From: Paracyclopina nana
Taxonomy: Eukaryota; Arthropoda; Copepoda; Cyclopoida; Cyclopettidae
Length of the DNA: 64,000 nt
Reading direction: 5' to 3'
Assembly (NCBI GenBank): GCA_019096065.1
Contig: JAGUCH010000002.1
Span: 14,210,501-14,274,500 of the forward strand
In this document: piece after piece, positions 60,198 to 64,000 of the stretch
How positions within the stretch are numbered: position 1 is the stretch's first letter
Layout: every line of letters begins with the position of its first letter
The notes under the pieces: generated by a model
Databases searched by the model: none
Seen by the model: the letters and a program-made list of their open reading frames with translations, nothing else
Told to the model about the DNA's origin: nothing
Made by a program: the position numbers and the translations under genes

Positions 60198-60326
60198 CTT
60201 CAACTCACGACGAGAGCAAAAATGGCTCCGAATCCCGTAGTGACTGGTTAGTCAACAATTCGCTTTCGCGTTTTTTCCTGAATTTTTCCAAAACATTCGC
60301 GCAGACGAACCGATCGGTTTAATCAT

Positions 60327-60361
60327 CAGGGTGACCAGATGTGGCTATTTATAGCCAAAGT
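60327..60361. mobile_element. 35-bp remnant of the CAGGGTGACCAGA hAT MITE
   Basis: Bases 60327-60361 are identical to the first 35 bases of the hAT MITE at 27231. The other end of the element and a second target-duplication copy are not present nearby. It lies between the YbjQ copy 2 start and the TARDBP 3' end. Confidence 0.8.
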
Positions 60362-60773
60362 TCATACTGCAGTTGAAGAACAATAAAGACAATAAGCAAG
60401 GTTTTTTTTGGGAGAGTTGTCATGGCATATATTTTTTCATCTTCTGTTTTTAGTACAATGCTGACAAATTGAAGAGCGAGTTACACTGGCTACTAGTATA
60501 ATAGCCATGTTTTTATCACAGGGTGTTGGTTGTTTCTTCGTGTCATCTGTTCTGCTTCTTTCTTCATCATTCTCACATTCTACACCCAATTTACAATACA
60601 TGCTCTCCTTAGTTCATTTTACTCCCATATTTTCACATTCAACAAAAATTACAGTGGAAGTATGTACAGTGATTAATAATAATAATTGTAGTAGCAACAA
60701 TTCATTCTCTCCATCTTGTGTATAGTACAGCGTATACTATGCATGTCAGGAATGAATATGTTTTGTGGAATCT
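60362..60773. other. TARDBP 3' UTR / intergenic
   Basis: 412 bp downstream of TARDBP. I find no long TG or UG-rich tract that would correspond to the autoregulatory TDP-43 binding region known in vertebrates. No gene is seen. Confidence 0.35.
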
Positions 60774-62592
60774 TTAGGGCATGTCACCACCACTGTACTT
60801 CCAGCTGGTGCCATGCTTGTCATTGCCACTGACACGATTGGTGTTGCCACTGGCAGTGGGCCAATGGTGCTGTGGAGTCACTGTGGGCGGGGTAGCTGAT
60901 GACAACACCTCTGGAGTGGGCCCACCCACAGCTGGGTTATTGGGCTGGCCCCAGCCGGTCATGACAGCCGCCGCTGCGGCTACCGCAGCCGGCTGAGATG
61001 TTGAAGTTGAGGGCGTGGCAAACTGCCCATGGTCGCCCGCAGACCCGCTTTGACCCAGGTTGCCCATGAGCGACCAGCCTGCAGCCTGATTGAGCGCAGC
61101 CGCGACTAAAGCTGGGTTCATAGGTAAAGCACCTATGTTCAAGCCAGCCATGGGGTTGTTGCCTGACTGTCCTCCACCCGAGGACAGGCCGAGGGCCTGG
61201 ATGTTTGGCATCTCAATGGAGCCCCGGGCATTGCTGCTAGCCCATCCACCTGTTGGTGGCCCACTTGTCATTCCACTCCCGTAGTACTTCTCTCCCCCAC
61301 GACCACCAACTTGCCCTCCGCCTCTCGGGGGCATACCCATGTGGCCCGAGGCCACGGCAGCAGCCACGTTGCTCCTATGGTCAGTCTTGGGTGCGGCATT
61401 GCTAATGTGCACCGAGACTCCCTTGACAATATGATCCTCTCCACACAAACTCTGCATACAGAAATGATGAGAAAAAACGAAAATCGGCTATCTTGGCTAT
61501 TCCCCACCTGAGCTATTTCGGGGTCAAGGAAGGTGACAAAAGCAAAAGCCCTGAAAGGCTTGGGTATGAAGACATCAGTGACCTCGCCATACTTGGAAAA
61601 GTAGTCTCTCAGATCTTCAGCGGTCATGTCTTCGGTGCACCTTTAAACAAACAATTTTCTAGAATATATCTTTTAGCTTTTCGTGAGATGCTCTCACCTG
61701 CCAACAAAGACCTTGCAGGGCACCTGTGGGTTTGAGCCCTCTTTCGAATTGGGGATCTTTACATCACACCACCGCCCATCTATCATATGCCTACAAAAAG
61801 CACAAGACTTGTAGAATAGACACTTAAATAATTGATAGACAAATAAACTATGTTTTTGATCACATAATTATCATAGTTTAAAGTTTAAATGGCACCAATT
61901 TTAAGCGTTTACAGCTGAAGTTCCGGTTGCTAATTATCGGACAGCAAGCTAGATAAAATCTCACCTTTGGGCCAGAACTCGCATTTGAACGTCATAGCTG
62001 GCAAAGCGAATGAACCCGAATCCCTTCGAATGGCCAGTCTTGATGTCCTTCTTAACCTATGAATCAAAAGAAGAAGAAAATAGACTCAAGCGCTGTCAAA
62101 ATCTTCTGTGATAATTTTACCTGAGCCATGAGGACCTCACCAAAAGGCTCAAAATACTCCCTGAGCTCAGGCTCCGTCGTCTTCCAAGGCAGGCCCAGTA
62201 CAATCAAGTCGGAGCACTTGCTCTTCTCGACTCTCTTGTTTTTAGCCAAGACATTGACACTCTCATCGTTCTCATTCGACTTGCGCTTGTTGTCTTTGGG
62301 CATGACACAGATGTAGACTGTTGGCCCCCATCCTGCTTCTATGCTAGGCGGGAACAATTTGCCCTCGGCCAGCCTTACACCTCGCCAGGATTTAGTCTCT
62401 GGATTCCTGTCAAAAGCGAAAATGTCAAAATTGAGGCTAAAATATGTCAGAGAAGTGGACTTGCCTGTATTTGAGGCCACAGGCGTTGGGGAACTGGGCT
62501 GCCAATGTGGAAATGAGTAGGGTCGTGTCATCCTCCAATGGTAGCTCAATGGCATCCTCATTGTCGTCCTCGGCCACAGTTATATAAGACAT
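60774..62592 (-). CDS. TARDBP: TAR DNA-binding protein 43
   Basis: Nuclear hnRNP that binds UG-rich RNA and represses cryptic exons. Six exons, 62592-62465, 62406-62121, 62056-61965, 61790-61698, 61640-61508 and 61451-60774, give 469 aa (human 414). N-terminal ubiquitin-like domain: [41 protein letters not shown] basic NLS follows ([18 protein letters not shown]). RRM1: [20 protein letters not shown] and [14 protein letters not shown]2: [20 protein letters not shown] and RAFAFVTF. The Gly/Ala/Pro-rich C-terminal domain keeps a hydrophobic helix ([17 protein letters not shown], [19 protein letters not shown]). The first intron uses a GC donor. Upstream sequence to 64000 contains no further coding exon. 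Confidence 0.97.
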
Positions 62593-64000
62593 TCAGACAA
62601 CATTCACACAATCACATCAAGGTCACAAAACTTAGCTGTCACTAGAGCATCTGCTATAGAACTGCCAAAGAGCTATAATCGATTGCCAGCCCTAATAACA
62701 GACCCAACTCTCCAGAAAAGTGACAGTTTATCACACGATTTAATTCAACTCGAGCCATTTGACGCAAAATCAGCCTGGGATAATAAAGCAAACGAATTTG
62801 CAGGAAGATTTGATGAGAAAATCATTAGCAAAAAACCATAATAAAATCAGGTCATAATTTGGCATGCCTCATGTTTTGTAGCACGATTTTTAGGTGATTT
62901 AAGTAACAGTAAGGAGTAAGAAGTGGCAAAGCGCTCGTTGCGTCAATCCATCTAGAAAGTGACAGTCAGGGCACATTTAAGTGCATTAACGTCATCGAAG
63001 GTAAGTAAGAAATTAAGTTAAATCATGAAAAAACATGCAGCTCGATTTCAATGCGACTATCACAAAATTACAAACAAATAAAATCAACGTTGAGCAGACA
63101 GCTAGCCTTAAATTGTGTGACTCGACTGCGAGATAATGCAGCTAGCTAAGAGAGAAAAATAAATTAAATCAAAGCCTCCTTCCATATTGCCATAGTTGCA
63201 TGAAATCCATAAATGCAATGGCAGGAGTAATGAAGATATATCTTAAGTTAGATCACTATTAGCTGAAACGGAAGTAAAAGAATCTTTTTTCAATATTAAT
63301 TTATTGGCTCTTGGTGCCTGATTAATAATATTTCATTAGTAGCTTTTAAGTTTTAACATCTGGCTAGGTAAAAAGATCAATTGTAATAACAATTTTGGAT
63401 TCCTTAGATCTCAACAAAAGTTAAGTCATCATTTTCCCAACAAGATTTGAAAATGGATCTCATATGCATTCACCGAAAAACGTTGTGCTACGCTATTCCT
63501 TTGTGGCTTCTGTTTCGGGCCTCATTCCAAGAAGCCTGATGTAAAATTAGTAAGGGCTGATCTCTTAATATTGATAGTGAATGACCTATACTATTACATC
63601 GTCCCCTAAGAGAATCTAAAATCCGTGGTAGCCGATTTCGTTCAATAAAAACTAACTTACATTACAGAAGACTCACAGCAAACTAATGCTTGTCCCATAT
63701 TAACTTAATGACTCTACACCCAGTCAAATTTAACAATTAATTTGCTATTGATCAAGTACCAAGAAAGAGTTAAGTTTAGCTGACGCAATCACAATTAGCT
63801 TTTTATTTAGATGGTGCTTACCCAGAGCAAAAAAGATTAGAAAATCATTGGTGGTAGAAAAAAAGGGAAATTAAGACATCATATATCATATCGGGTAATA
63901 AGGAAAAAGCAAAGGAGCGAATATTAAAAAATCGCAGCTTGATACAATCATTGAGTGATTAATTAGCATAATTATCTTCATCATTGAGTCTGACGCTCAA
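62593..64000. other. TARDBP upstream region, no gene seen
   Basis: 1.4 kb of AT-rich sequence. By position it begins with the TARDBP 5' UTR and promoter. A strong plus-strand splice donor, GAAG|GTAAGTAAG, at 63000 could end a non-coding first exon of a divergent gene lying beyond the window. No open frame or repeat of note. Confidence 0.35.

Overview
The window is animal nuclear DNA. Almost every gene is split by short spliceosomal introns, mostly 50-110 nt, and genes are densely packed on both strands. The orthologue set (TP53, TARDBP, FANCM, CSE1L, KNTC1, AP2M1, WWOX, ARL13B, ANO8) is metazoan. A pair of arthropod-type secreted CUB proteins, a TATA box with a TCAGT initiator, and the compact introns point to an arthropod, most likely a crustacean. 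The species call is an inference; gene identities rest on motif-level recognition of well-known families. Coding exons were joined by hand at splice sites, and every complete multi-exon model sums to a whole number of codons.

Layout, left half: 3' end of an ABCG1/4 transporter (+); Mu-class GST (-); KNTC1/Rod (-); a hAT-type MITE at 8.66-9.15 kb; CSE1L (-) divergent from DMAP1 (+); AP2M1 (-) divergent from a large polyQ/C2H2/HMG-box nuclear protein (+); GTP-specific succinyl-CoA ligase beta SUCLG2 (+) convergent with an RCC1-BTB protein (-). From 24.7 to 32.1 kb lies a gene-free island of nested non-autonomous transposons. It contains a tRNA-like Pol III unit, two small TA-flanked palindromic MITEs, a composite inverted-repeat element carrying two hAT-type insertions with exact 8-bp target duplications, an element built on 17-bp repeats, and a 2.6-kb foldback with about 690-bp arms.

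Layout, right half: head-to-head CUB paralogues (32.1-36.0 kb); ANO8 (-, 15 exons); a small secreted protein with a clear core promoter (+); TP53-family gene (-) head-to-head with BLOC1S6 (+), whose stop lies one base before the WWOX start codon; ACOT13 (+), followed 34 nt later by ARL13B (+); FANCM (-); SDHB (-); the mitochondrial SAM carrier SLC25A26 (-); an unrecognised secreted Cys-rich protein (-); two tandem YbjQ/UPF0145 genes (-); and TARDBP/TDP-43 (-).

Functional themes are genome stability and chromatin (TP53, WWOX, FANCM, DMAP1, KNTC1, HMG/C2H2 protein), mitochondrial metabolism (SUCLG2, SDHB, SLC25A26) and trafficking (AP2M1, BLOC1S6, ARL13B, CSE1L). The most notable signals are the two extremely tight same-strand gene pairs, the TP53/BLOC1S6-WWOX neighbourhood, the tandem prokaryote-type YbjQ genes with introns, three GC-AG introns with the same donor, and the dated transposon nesting.
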